From positions 1 to 5,702 of the forward strand of contig CALFMO010000017.1 of assembly GCA_937879855.1 (NCBI GenBank): DNA of 5,702 bases, read 5' to 3'. The DNA is from an uncultured Acidobacteriaceae bacterium (GTDB lineage Bacteria > Acidobacteriota > Terriglobia > Terriglobales > Acidobacteriaceae). Below are positions 1 to 5,652 of the stretch, piece by piece. The stretch's first letter is position 1; every line of letters starts with the position of its first letter. A program made the position numbers and the translations under genes. The notes under the pieces were generated by a model. The model made no database searches. It was not told where the DNA came from and saw only the letters and a list, made by a program, of their open reading frames with translations.

Positions 1-687
1 CTCTCTCAGGAGGATACACCGCCTTCAGCATTTACACACCCTTTGAGGATACCTCACGACGAGGTACACAAGCGCTCGTCCTGGTATGCCAAGGTCGTCT
101 TCAGCGATGATCGCCGGGCCAGATATCGGAAAGCACTGCAAGCGCTTAGTGCGTACGATGAGGAGGAGGAAGCGGCTCTTCAGACGGCCGGTTGCATTCT
201 GAAACACACAGATGAGTCCGTCACCTCAACCTATTTTGCGAGCCCGCACGCTCTTGACCAGGCCTGGAACGAATTGAAAGCTTCTCTCTCTTCCTTCTTC
301 GAGATTCGTCTCCTAGGCTATGAGCGAGCAAACTCTCTCGTCTACATGATTGGCCACAGTATATTCTCACTAGTTTACGTAGCTGCGCTTGTCGCGTCGC
401 CTCTAGTTGCTCTTGGTGTTCTTGGTCTGCCATTCTTCGCAATCTGGGTGCTCTTCTTTTCGGGTTGGCCATTGTACGACGCTGGGTGGTTCTCCGCAGG
501 CCTCGCCACACTCTGGGCCGTCGGCGTTGGATTTATGGTCGTACTCTTCTATCTCTCGCGAGTGGTCCACGGTCTTGAAGGTCTCATCTACTCACACTTT
601 CGATGGGGGAGGGGTTCTGAGGAAACTTGTCACTGTCCGGCTTGTCGGCAGCGCTTGCGAGAGAAACAGGGGTTGGCGCAGACCTAG
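1..687 (+). CDS. Membrane protein with C-terminal Cys cluster, 5' end outside window
   Basis: I do not recognise the family. The frame is open from the first base. The first possible start inside the window is a TTG at 43, which has no ribosome binding site at normal distance, so the gene probably begins upstream and is cut by the window edge. Numbering from that TTG, residues 1-95 are soluble and rich in charge, with an acidic run near 38-44. Residues about 98-138 are a long hydrophobic stretch, probably two membrane spans, and 150-172 form another span. The tail after it carries C196, C198 and C201, which could bind a metal, although four ligands are not obvious. The strongly hydrophobic block and the lack of stops support a real gene. 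It is followed by about 170 bases without a convincing gene. Confidence 0.7.
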   Translation, partial: LSQEDTPPSAFTHPLRIPHDEVHKRSSWYAKVVFSDDRRARYRKALQALSAYDEEEEAALQTAGCILKHTDESVTSTYFASPHALDQAWNELKASLSSFFEIRLLGYERANSLVYMIGHSIFSLVYVAALVASPLVALGVLGLPFFAIWVLFFSGWPLYDAGWFSAGLATLWAVGVGFMVVLFYLSRVVHGLEGLIYSHFRWGRGSEETCHCPACRQRLREKQGLAQT

Positions 688-856
688 TTCCACATGGGCA
701 AGAGCGCCCTAGGAATCGGTAAGAACAACGAGACTTGAGTAAACTCAGTTAGCTCATGTCCCACGCTGATCGTTTCGTTCTAATCAATGCAAAGAAGCAT
801 TCTACGTTTCCGAGCATCAGCGGTCCTCCGATCCCGAAGTAGCGGGTTAAGCGAAC

Positions 857-1072
857 ATGATTGCAATCCAGAAACGGGCGCAGCAGTACTTCAAAATAGT
901 GGGGGAGTGCGTATGTGCTTACTTCTACTTGTCACTGCTCGGACAGATTCCCAAGGAGGTTTTTAGTGCCGCCAGCATTGCAGGAACTCTCACCGCTCTA
1001 TTTTTCTCAATACTAGCTCTTTTGAATCGGACCTTAGCACAACGTCTTGCCCTGGGATGGGAAGGCGTGTGA
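857..1072 (+). CDS. Small hydrophobic protein, unknown
   Basis: A 71-residue frame starting with ATG. Residues about 14-30 and 36-56 are hydrophobic and could form two membrane spans, with a short basic tail (NRTLAQRL) after the second. No good Shine-Dalgarno sequence precedes the ATG; the nearest purine run is a weak GGG about 12 bases upstream. The composition looks like a membrane protein rather than an out-of-frame shadow, and no better frame covers the region. I recognise no family. It may be a genuine small membrane protein or a remnant of a larger gene. Confidence 0.45.
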   Translation: MIAIQKRAQQYFKIVGECVCAYFYLSLLGQIPKEVFSAASIAGTLTALFFSILALLNRTLAQRLALGWEGV

Positions 1073-1218
1073 CCGTGACAGGTGACGGGTCCCCCTTTAT
1101 TCCCTATCATTCGGTCCCTTCTGGCGTCTAAGGATCAAGTCGCCCTATTGAATGTGCACATCCTCTGGGGGTCAGACGACAGGGATTTGTTCGGAATGTC
1201 TTTCAGAATCTCAGGGTA

Positions 1219-1476
1219 ATGTTGGGAATGATCTTCGCGCTGTTCTTTGCAGAGCTCATGGTGCGCGGTGCCACCCAGCCTACACCCTCTGAGCGTTTCC
1301 AACCGAATCCCTTGCTCCCCGGAGATCATTACGATCCATACGTAGAGCCTGGTGCAATGGGAGCCGGGAGGGAGATGTTCCTCATTGGACTAACAGGACT
1401 TCTCCTCACGATAGGCATTACGTGGCGAGAGAAGCTCCTAGTACGTGAGATGTTCCCTACCTTCATGCGATTGTGA
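1219..1476 (+). CDS. Small two-span membrane protein, unknown
   Basis: An 85-residue frame. Residues 1-16 are hydrophobic and 53-68 form a second membrane span. Between them is a Pro-rich loop (about 18-48) that would sit outside the membrane. The C-terminal tail is basic and amphipathic and contains WREKLLVREMF. The start is uncertain: ATGs at 1219 and 1228 both have poor ribosome binding sites, and the frame stays open back to 1132 without a standard start codon, so the true N-terminus could be longer or degraded. The stop codon shares four bases (GTGA) with a possible GTG start for the next frame at 1473, an arrangement typical of translational coupling. No family recognised. Confidence 0.5.
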   Translation: MLGMIFALFFAELMVRGATQPTPSERFQPNPLLPGDHYDPYVEPGAMGAGREMFLIGLTGLLLTIGITWREKLLVREMFPTFMRL

Positions 1477-1680
1477 AAGCGCTCCTTGCGTTGCAGGAGA
1501 AGTCTCTCACGCGGGAAATGTTTCGCGTCTATAAGGGAGAAGGCACCTTATGTTCTAATTGCTCTTGGTGTGCTGCGAGGACTCGTCCCTGTGACCGTGC
1601 ACGGCTCGTTGCGAACAGGTCTTACGGCCGCCCAAGCTGCTGTGCTAATTGGCGTTGGAGTGTGGTGGCTATGGTGGTAA
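1473..1680 (+). pseudogene. Small membrane protein with probable +1 frameshift
   Basis: Two overlapping frames look like the halves of one protein. The frame beginning at GTG 1473 reads plausibly for about 22 residues (including QEKSLTREMFRVYK), then becomes rich in Cys and Arg, as out-of-frame sequence does. The frame ending at TAA 1680 is the reverse: Arg/Cys-rich at first, then from about 1540 a clean hydrophobic protein (APYVLIALGVLRGL, ending GVWWLWW). Removing one base from the GGG at 1535-1537 joins them into a protein of about 68 residues with two hydrophobic segments. The GTG overlaps the preceding stop. It is either a disabled gene or a sequencing or assembly error in the G run. The family is unknown. 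Confidence 0.4.
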
Positions 1681-1710
1681 AAGGTTGAGTCCAAGTCTCC
1701 ATAACTTTGC

Positions 1711-1715
1711 AGGAG
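1711..1715 (+). promoter_or_regulatory. Shine-Dalgarno for the 219-aa gene
   Basis: AGGAG followed by a 7-base spacer to the ATG at 1723. It fixes the start of the helical-protein gene and marks the first well-formed translation start in the plus-strand cassette. Confidence 0.75.
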
Positions 1716-1722
1716 ACCGCGC

Positions 1723-2382
1723 ATGTGGTATCGTCGGCCGTCGAGATCACAAACCGTTGGAAAGGGTCGAGACATAAGCAGATTGCTCAAGCTTTACAGG
1801 CGAGTGAACAAACCAAGACTCGATGCACTCCTCAACGGCTTCAGGAATTTCAAGACACTGGAAGAAACAATCAGGATCGCGGCGTTGGGAATCGACGCCA
1901 ATGGTAAGCGTCACGGTCATCAGCGGCGGCTAAGCAAAAGTGTGTTGGAGCGAGCAGCAGCCAAGTTGCGCCGAGCGATTGACGAGATTGCCTCTTCTCA
2001 TTCCTTCGATGATCTCCTCGACACTGTGCAGCGTTCTACCAAGACATTGAAGGGGTTCGGAGAACTCGCGCGGTACGACACGGCCCTTCGGATTGGAGCC
2101 CACATGGGGATATACCCAACAAAAGTGTACCTGCATGCTGGTACGCGAAAAGGAGCCAGGGCTCTAGGCTTCAGACTAAGGTCGAGAGATTTAGAAATCG
2201 CCGAACTCCCTATGCCATTACAGAATCTTCCCGCTCATGAAATCGAAAACTTCCTCTGCATCTACAAGGAAGATCTCGAAGGGGAGCATCGTCTGAGCCG
2301 CAAGCGAGGAGGTAGCTGTGGAGGACATAAAGATCGAATTCCCAGCCTGGTCAATTGCGGACACGGTCGAATACGCCTATAG
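1723..2382 (+). CDS. Conserved-looking helical protein with HhH-like stretch
   Basis: A 219-residue protein with a clear ribosome binding site. Nearly all of it looks helical and basic. Two stretches look conserved: HGHQRRL at 65-70, and 110-127 (KGFGELARYDTALRIG), which has the Gly-x-Gly spacing and helical character of a helix-hairpin-helix DNA-binding element, as in DNA glycosylase-like folds. It is followed by YPTKVYLHAGTRKGA (131-145) and ENFLCIYKEDL (175-185). From memory this pattern resembles an uncharacterised protein family scattered through bacterial islands; I cannot name a domain accession. The recognisable part ends near residue 187. The last 32 residues look like low-quality tail, and the final 65 bases overlap the next gene, so an older stop may have been lost. 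DNA binding is an inference. Confidence 0.8.
   Translation: MWYRRPSRSQTVGKGRDISRLLKLYRRVNKPRLDALLNGFRNFKTLEETIRIAALGIDANGKRHGHQRRLSKSVLERAAAKLRRAIDEIASSHSFDDLLDTVQRSTKTLKGFGELARYDTALRIGAHMGIYPTKVYLHAGTRKGARALGFRLRSRDLEIAELPMPLQNLPAHEIENFLCIYKEDLEGEHRLSRKRGGSCGGHKDRIPSLVNCGHGRIRL
2307..2312 (+). promoter_or_regulatory. Shine-Dalgarno for the nuclease gene
   Basis: A perfect AGGAGG with a 5-base spacer to GTG 2318. It lies inside the end of the upstream gene and decides the nuclease start in favour of the GTG over internal ATGs. Confidence 0.85.
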
Positions 2383-3142
2383 GCAAATCTATTACTACCT
2401 CGGAAGTCGAAAATCAAAACCGAAATCGCATGCCTGGAAGCAATGGATGCTCCGAGAGGCGACAATTACCACGCAGCTTGCTGGGACGCTTGCTGCTTTC
2501 CCACCCGCATGGCTCGCAGGCGGATTCAGCAATCTTCTTGGCCGCTCGCAACGGTTCAACGATTGCAGGGTGGTCAAGTACGTGATCGAACCAAACTTCC
2601 TTGAGCCCGATCTTCTCATCCTAGATAATAAGCATCTTCTGATGGTCGAGGGAAAGACCCACAACCGGGGTAAGGAATCCTACCAGTTTCCTCCCAAACA
2701 AGTCATCCGGTATGCGTTGCTGCCGGTGTACCGTCAGCAACTGCAAGATGTTGACCTACCGACTGAATTCAGCCTTCTCATTTTGGCACCTGGGGATTGG
2801 CGTGACTGGCTCGGTCAGCATTCTGACTGGGTAACCGGGGTTGATGAGGCAGGCGGGGGCCGTGTAGCCATCAATCCGGCGAAGTGCATGGAGTTTGGTG
2901 CTAACAATCGCCGGGTGGCACGCTATCGTACAGAAGTCCTTTCGATCCTTGGCTCAATCTCCATCTACTATCGCACATGGCGGCAACTAGCGGACGCTTT
3001 CACGTTGCTTCTGGATCTCCACCGGGAGGACCCCTATACTCATCACTGGGAACGGTTGATTGGCGAACTCAATCTACTAGAGATGAAGGGGATAGGCCAA
3101 GCAGGCTACGGCTCCGGTTCACTGAGACCATTAGATGGGTGA
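2318..3142 (+). CDS. PD-(D/E)XK superfamily nuclease
   Basis: A 274-residue protein starting at GTG. The core of a PD-(D/E)XK nuclease is visible: an N-terminal helix with a candidate conserved Glu (LREATITTQL, E47), then EPDLLILD (D98) at the end of a strand, then HLLMVEGK (E111-x-K113), and after it QVIRY (Q128-xxx-Y132), matching the QxxxY motif of RecB-like members. In this fold D98, E111 and K113 hold the metal and cut DNA or RNA. The C-terminal half (about 150-260) has no motif I know; its helices contain many Trp and Tyr and may serve recognition. The gene overlaps the upstream helical-protein gene by 65 bases and is followed 81 bases later by the repeat protein, so the three probably form one transcript. 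Target and sequence specificity cannot be read from the sequence. Confidence 0.85.
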   Translation: MEDIKIEFPAWSIADTVEYAYRQIYYYLGSRKSKPKSHAWKQWMLREATITTQLAGTLAAFPPAWLAGGFSNLLGRSQRFNDCRVVKYVIEPNFLEPDLLILDNKHLLMVEGKTHNRGKESYQFPPKQVIRYALLPVYRQQLQDVDLPTEFSLLILAPGDWRDWLGQHSDWVTGVDEAGGGRVAINPAKCMEFGANNRRVARYRTEVLSILGSISIYYRTWRQLADAFTLLLDLHREDPYTHHWERLIGELNLLEMKGIGQAGYGSGSLRPLDG

Positions 3143-3223
3143 CGAGACTTCGCCGAGGTATTCGCAGTAGGGTAGTGTGCCTCGATGCTAACGCGGCATC
3201 CAGGATGAGATGAGGTACGGAGA

Positions 3224-4075
3224 ATGAGCACGCTCGACAAGGATCGCGTGACAAAGCTCATCCGTCAGGCGTTCGAAAAAGCTGATGGGGTCTGGGTTGG
3301 CCGCAGGCGGTTTCTTTCCGAATCTGGGCTAAAGAATTCGGACATCTTTCGGCACTTCGCAAAGTGGTCTGAAGCGATAGTTGCCGCAGGGGTAGACCTT
3401 GAACCGTATAACCGTAAGATCCCAACCGAGGAACTTCTGACGGACTGGGCCGAGATTGTCCGTCACCGCAGGACAATTCCAACCCGGAAACAGTACAGAT
3501 TGGAAGGAAACTATAGCCCTGGCGTGTTCGAATCGAGGTTTGGCCCCTGGTCTTCCATCCCCGTGAGGTTCCGAGAGTTCGCGCAGGACAAGCCGGAGTG
3601 GGCCGATGTTCTGGCTTTGCTGCCGAGTAAGGGGCCGGATGGCTTGAGAACCACGCCAGTAGCTGATGACTTGGCGGTGTCTCCAGCGGGAGTACGGAAG
3701 CGGCACGCCTCACTCCCACATCGTCCGACATATGGTGACCCCATCGACTTTCGTGGGCTGAGGCATGCTCCCGCGAACGAGAACGGCGTGGTCTTCCTCT
3801 TCGGAATTGTTGCCAGAGAACTAGGATATTTGGTTGAGGCAATCCAAATTGGATTCCCCGACTGCGAGGCAAAACGCCAAGTAGCTCAAGGCAAGTGGCA
3901 GCGCGTACGAATCGAATTCGAATTTGAGAGCAGGAATTTCTTGGACGCTGGGCATCCCGTGGCTGAATGTGATGTGATCGTTTGTTGGCGGCACAACTGG
4001 AGCAACCCACCCGAAGGTCTTGAGGTTGTTGAACTCAAGTCGATCATCGAGACTCTCGCGAAGTCCGAGGAATAG
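3224..4075 (+). CDS. Homing-endonuclease-associated repeat protein with uncharacterised C-terminal domain
   Basis: A 283-residue protein with an ATG start; GAGG lies 8 bases upstream. Residues about 9-57 and 68-120 are two copies of the repeat often found with homing endonucleases (FLSESGLKNSDIFRHFAKW..AIVAAG, then LLTDWAEIVRHRRTIPTRKQ..VFESRFGPW). These repeats are thought to bind DNA, each as a small helical unit. After a linker, residues about 170-272 form a compact domain with striking motifs: NENGVVFLFGIVARELG, FPDCEAKR (211-218), EFEFESRNF (231-239), CDVIVCW (249-255), HNW (257-259) and VVELK. The acidic residues beside beta-type strands suggest a nuclease-like fold, perhaps a divergent PD-(D/E)XK, but no HNH motif is present and catalysis is an inference. 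It ends the plus-strand cassette, just before the converging XRE gene. Confidence 0.85.
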   Translation: MSTLDKDRVTKLIRQAFEKADGVWVGRRRFLSESGLKNSDIFRHFAKWSEAIVAAGVDLEPYNRKIPTEELLTDWAEIVRHRRTIPTRKQYRLEGNYSPGVFESRFGPWSSIPVRFREFAQDKPEWADVLALLPSKGPDGLRTTPVADDLAVSPAGVRKRHASLPHRPTYGDPIDFRGLRHAPANENGVVFLFGIVARELGYLVEAIQIGFPDCEAKRQVAQGKWQRVRIEFEFESRNFLDAGHPVAECDVIVCWRHNWSNPPEGLEVVELKSIIETLAKSEE

Positions 4076-4114
4076 CAGGGAAACCGAGGTCGGCCAAGGA
4101 GCCCAGCGATAGGA

Positions 4115-4139
4115 GAGCCGAGCGCATCTTGCTCGGCTC
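4115..4139. terminator. GC-rich hairpin between convergent genes
   Basis: A perfect 9-bp inverted repeat (GAGCCGAGC / GCTCGGCTC) with a 7-base loop lies 39 bases after the repeat-protein stop and 37 bases beyond the XRE stop. The position suits a bidirectional terminator. Neither side is followed by a T run, so it is not a canonical intrinsic terminator. Confidence 0.45.
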
Positions 4140-4176
4140 CCCGTGTGGGCCGCTAATGCGTCATGATGGGTCCTAC

Positions 4177-4416
4177 CTACTGCAATCCTGATCCGCGCCA
4201 AATCTCGAAGTATCGATCAAACTCGCCACCGAGGACTTCGAGTAACCTTTGCCGCGTCCGAGGCCCTGGCCTGACCCGACCTGCCAGGAGATCGGATAAG
4301 TAGGTCCGGTGCAGCCCTGCGAGGTGCGCGAATGCTGTCTTGGTAAGGTTGCGGCGCACCAGGGCCTCCTCGAAAGCACGAGCCTTGAGACGGACCGTTA
4401 GCCCTGTGCGCCGCAT
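4177..4416 (-). CDS. XRE-type helix-turn-helix DNA-binding protein
   Basis: A 79-residue protein from ATG 4416, preceded by GAGGGA with a 5-base spacer. Residues 13-64 fit a Cro/C1-type fold: ARAFEEALVRRNLTKTAFAHLAGL followed by HRTYLSDLLAGRV, with the turn near 33-36 and the recognition helix about 36-44. After the domain only a short tail (EFDRYFEIWRG) remains, so it is a minimal DNA binder without a sensor or enzymatic domain. The frame continues upstream to an ATG at 4554, but that extension has no good binding site and is Gly/Arg-rich shadow sequence. Its start overlaps the stop of the preceding 37-aa ORF (TGATG), and it lies downstream of the integrase on the same strand, so it probably regulates the element, perhaps excision or integrase expression. 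That role is inferred from position. Confidence 0.8.
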   Translation of the reverse strand: MRRTGLTVRLKARAFEEALVRRNLTKTAFAHLAGLHRTYLSDLLAGRVRPGPRTRQRLLEVLGGEFDRYFEIWRGSGLQ

Positions 4417-4529
4417 CAGAGTCCCTCGCTGGTTCCGAAGGGCACCTCCGTCCCTTCCAATGCCAGAGACCACGCGCAGAACGCTCCGAGAAGCACTCCA
4501 AAGAGTGCCCACTCCATGAGGGAAGGCAT
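4416..4529 (-). CDS. 37-aa predicted membrane miniprotein
   Basis: A small ORF beginning ATG 4529 and ending TGA 4416. The start is preceded by GGAGGTGA (4536-4543), an eight-base match to the anti-Shine-Dalgarno sequence, with 9 bases between GGAGG and the ATG. Residues 6-24 (EWALFGVLLGAFCAWSLAL) would form one membrane span, with a short acidic tail after it. Its stop and the XRE start overlap as TGATG, so the two are probably translationally coupled. The binding site contains the integrase stop codon, which places all three frames in one compact unit. I know no family for it. The strong translation signals and tight packing are the case for it; it could still be only a leader that feeds ribosomes to the XRE gene. 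Confidence 0.6.
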   Translation of the reverse strand: MPSLMEWALFGVLLGAFCAWSLALEGTEVPFGTSEGL

Positions 4530-4535
4530 TGAGGC

Positions 4536-4543
4536 TCACCTCC
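4536..4543 (-). promoter_or_regulatory. Shine-Dalgarno overlapping the integrase stop
   Basis: GGAGGTGA, a full-length match to the 16S anti-Shine-Dalgarno sequence. Its last three bases are the integrase TGA stop. It serves the 37-aa ORF starting at 4529. Confidence 0.65.
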
Positions 4544-5177
4544 CCGCCCGCCATGGCGTTCGGCTCGCGCTCAGCCCGATGCGCTCAATGGCTGAGGCGT
4601 CCTTGTGGGCCTGCTGGAGGTCCGCAGCGACCAATGAAGAGTAACGCAGCGTTGTGTTCAGGCTTGCGTGCCCGAGGAGCCGCCGTACCTGGTCAAGCCC
4701 CATCCCATTCCGTAGCCATGAGGTCGCTGCGAAGTGCCGCAGAGCGTGGGGGTGTAGACGACGGCTTGACGGCAATCCAGCCTTGGCGCTGAGGCGGTGG
4801 AGGATCTGGACCACATGTCGGCGTTGCAGTGGCCGGTTCTTAGCGTTAACGAACAGCCAATCTTCCCGGCTCAATTGCGGCCGCATGGCTAGGTAGTCGC
4901 GAATCGCCCGAACCGTTGTGGGAGCTATAAACGAAACCCGGTCCTTTTGCCCCTTCCCGCTGCGGATAAAGAGGCTGCGCTCCTGAGCGTTCAAGTCCTC
5001 CACCAAGAGACGCAGCACTTCCCCAACCCGCAACCCGGCGTCGGCCATGACGAGGATCATGGCACGATTCCGAGTGCCCTCAAACGTAGCTGCGCAGCAC
5101 GCCAGCACGGATCGTAACTCGTCTTCGGTCGGCACCTCGGGCAGTGTGGTCGGCGTCCTGATGGTCAGCCCTGCCAA
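4536..5177 (-). CDS. Tyrosine recombinase (integrase), catalytic part
   Basis: This is the catalytic domain of a phage-type tyrosine integrase, which cuts and rejoins DNA at attachment sites through a tyrosine-DNA intermediate. Numbered from TTG 5177, the expected residues are all present: R50 (AGLRVGEV), a beta-hairpin Lys (SGKGQKDR, K75 or K78), HALRH (H144, R147), LLGH (H170) and LRYSS (Y179). The domain seems intact. The same frame continues upstream through TFTRWLRTTGALDRDPL to the amber codon at 5226-5228, and beyond it to the N-terminal part, so this is the C-terminal section of a broken gene. The TTG is only a possible restart; no ribosome binding site makes it attractive. It lies next to tRNA-Ala and is followed directly by the 37-aa ORF and the XRE gene. 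Activity without the arm and core-binding half is doubtful. Confidence 0.85.
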   Translation of the reverse strand: MAGLTIRTPTTLPEVPTEDELRSVLACCAATFEGTRNRAMILVMADAGLRVGEVLRLLVEDLNAQERSLFIRSGKGQKDRVSFIAPTTVRAIRDYLAMRPQLSREDWLFVNAKNRPLQRRHVVQILHRLSAKAGLPSSRRLHPHALRHFAATSWLRNGMGLDQVRRLLGHASLNTTLRYSSLVAADLQQAHKDASAIERIGLSASRTPWRAGR

Positions 5178-5225
5178 GGGATCGCGGTCGAGTGCTCCTG
5201 TTGTTCTGAGCCAGCGGGTGAAGGT

Positions 5226-5534
5226 CTAGAGCGTGCGATAAGCTTGATGAATGGTCGAGGCACTTGCCCCACGTTCACGGAGACCCGCAAAGAACCGCGT
5301 AACGGCAGGGCTGTCCAATGCGCGGGCGTCGTCCTCTACCCCCGCCTGGAGCCGCTCCAGCCACCATCGATAGACCTCGACTGTGCGCTCGCTGCACCCG
5401 GCCACAGCCTTGCCGACAAGGAACGCCTCGGCAAGGCCCGCGAGCGATTGTAGGGGGTGAGCCTCTGCTTTATGTGCTACTTTTGAGGGGTGCTGATCGC
5501 CCTGATCGCGCGGAAACCCTTGATAAATAAGGCC
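5226..5534 (-). pseudogene. Integrase N-terminal part, ended by an in-frame amber codon
   Basis: Residues such as LAEAFLVGK, CSERTVEVYRWWLERL and SASTIHQAYRTL form the helical SAM-like core-binding domain of tyrosine integrases. The frame ends at TAG 5226-5228 in the middle of the last helix; in the same frame the next codons read TFTRWLRTTG, as expected for an uninterrupted integrase (AYRTL-x-TFTRWL). A single base change from a Gln, Lys or Glu codon would create this stop. I set the right limit at the tRNA 3' end. No ATG, GTG or TTG occurs in frame between the tRNA and the domain, and the open frame runs on through the tRNA to an ATG at 5618, which sits at the expected transcription start and is unlikely to be used. 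The original start may have been on the element side of the attachment site and lost on integration. Confidence 0.7.
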
Positions 5535-5580
5535 TGGTGGAGACGACGGGATTCGAACCCGTGACCCCCTGCTTGCAAAG
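5535..5580 (-). other. Probable attachment site at the tRNA 3' half
   Basis: The integrase frame begins right at the tRNA-Ala 3' end, the classic layout of an island integrated into a tRNA gene. The crossover core is therefore expected within the T arm to acceptor stem, or the anticodon arm. The exact core cannot be fixed, because the matching repeat at the far island end is not in this window. Confidence 0.5.
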
Positions 5581-5609
5581 CAGGTGCTCTCCCACTGAGC
5601 TACGTCCCC
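5535..5609 (-). tRNA. tRNA-Ala(UGC)
   Basis: A complete cloverleaf of 75 nt including an encoded CCA (5535-5537). The acceptor stem is GGGGACG with CGTCTCC, including one G-U pair. The D arm is GCTC..GAGC, the anticodon stem CCTGC/GCAGG with loop TTTGCAA (anticodon TGC at 5575-5577), and the T arm ACGGG-TTCGAAT-CCCGT. The discriminator is A. The anticodon reads GCN alanine codons. The gene is intact even though an integrase lies at its 3' end, as expected when an island restores the tRNA end on insertion. Confidence 0.97.
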
Positions 5610-5622
5610 ACGCCGCACGCCC

Positions 5623-5652
5623 AGTATATCGGGGACCCCGGCGCCATGTCAA
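5623..5652 (-). promoter_or_regulatory. Sigma-70 type promoter for tRNA-Ala
   Basis: On the minus strand, a perfect -35 box TTGACA (5652-5647) and a -10 box TATACT (5628-5623) are separated by 18 bases. Transcription should begin near 5616, about 7 bases before the mature tRNA 5' end. Read-through from this promoter would enter the integrase frame. Confidence 0.85.

Noticed and set aside
756..842. 28-codon ATG frame in the gap after the first gene
   Set aside because: It has no Shine-Dalgarno sequence and no recognisable feature, and cannot be told from chance.
3258..4010. 250-aa minus-strand open frame
   Set aside because: It is Arg/Ser/Pro-rich and antisense to the well-motifed repeat protein, so it is a shadow.
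4493..4508. Inverted repeat GCACTC-CAAA-GAGTGC as an operator or terminator
   Set aside because: It lies inside the 37-aa ORF, has only six pairs, and is not followed by a T run.
4417..4554. N-terminal extension of the XRE frame from ATG 4554
   Set aside because: It has no good ribosome binding site and shadow-like composition, and it overlaps the better supported 37-aa ORF. ATG 4416 has GAGGGA at the right distance.
1..5534. Second copy of the tRNA 3' end (the other attachment site)
   Set aside because: I scanned for GATTCGAACCC-type sequence and found none; the only near match is the GAATTCGAATT coding stretch near 3915. The far island end must be outside the window.
5535..5618. Protein reading VAQWEST...RVRIPSSPP upstream of the integrase
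   Set aside because: This is the tRNA-Ala gene read as protein; the cloverleaf is complete and explains the bases.
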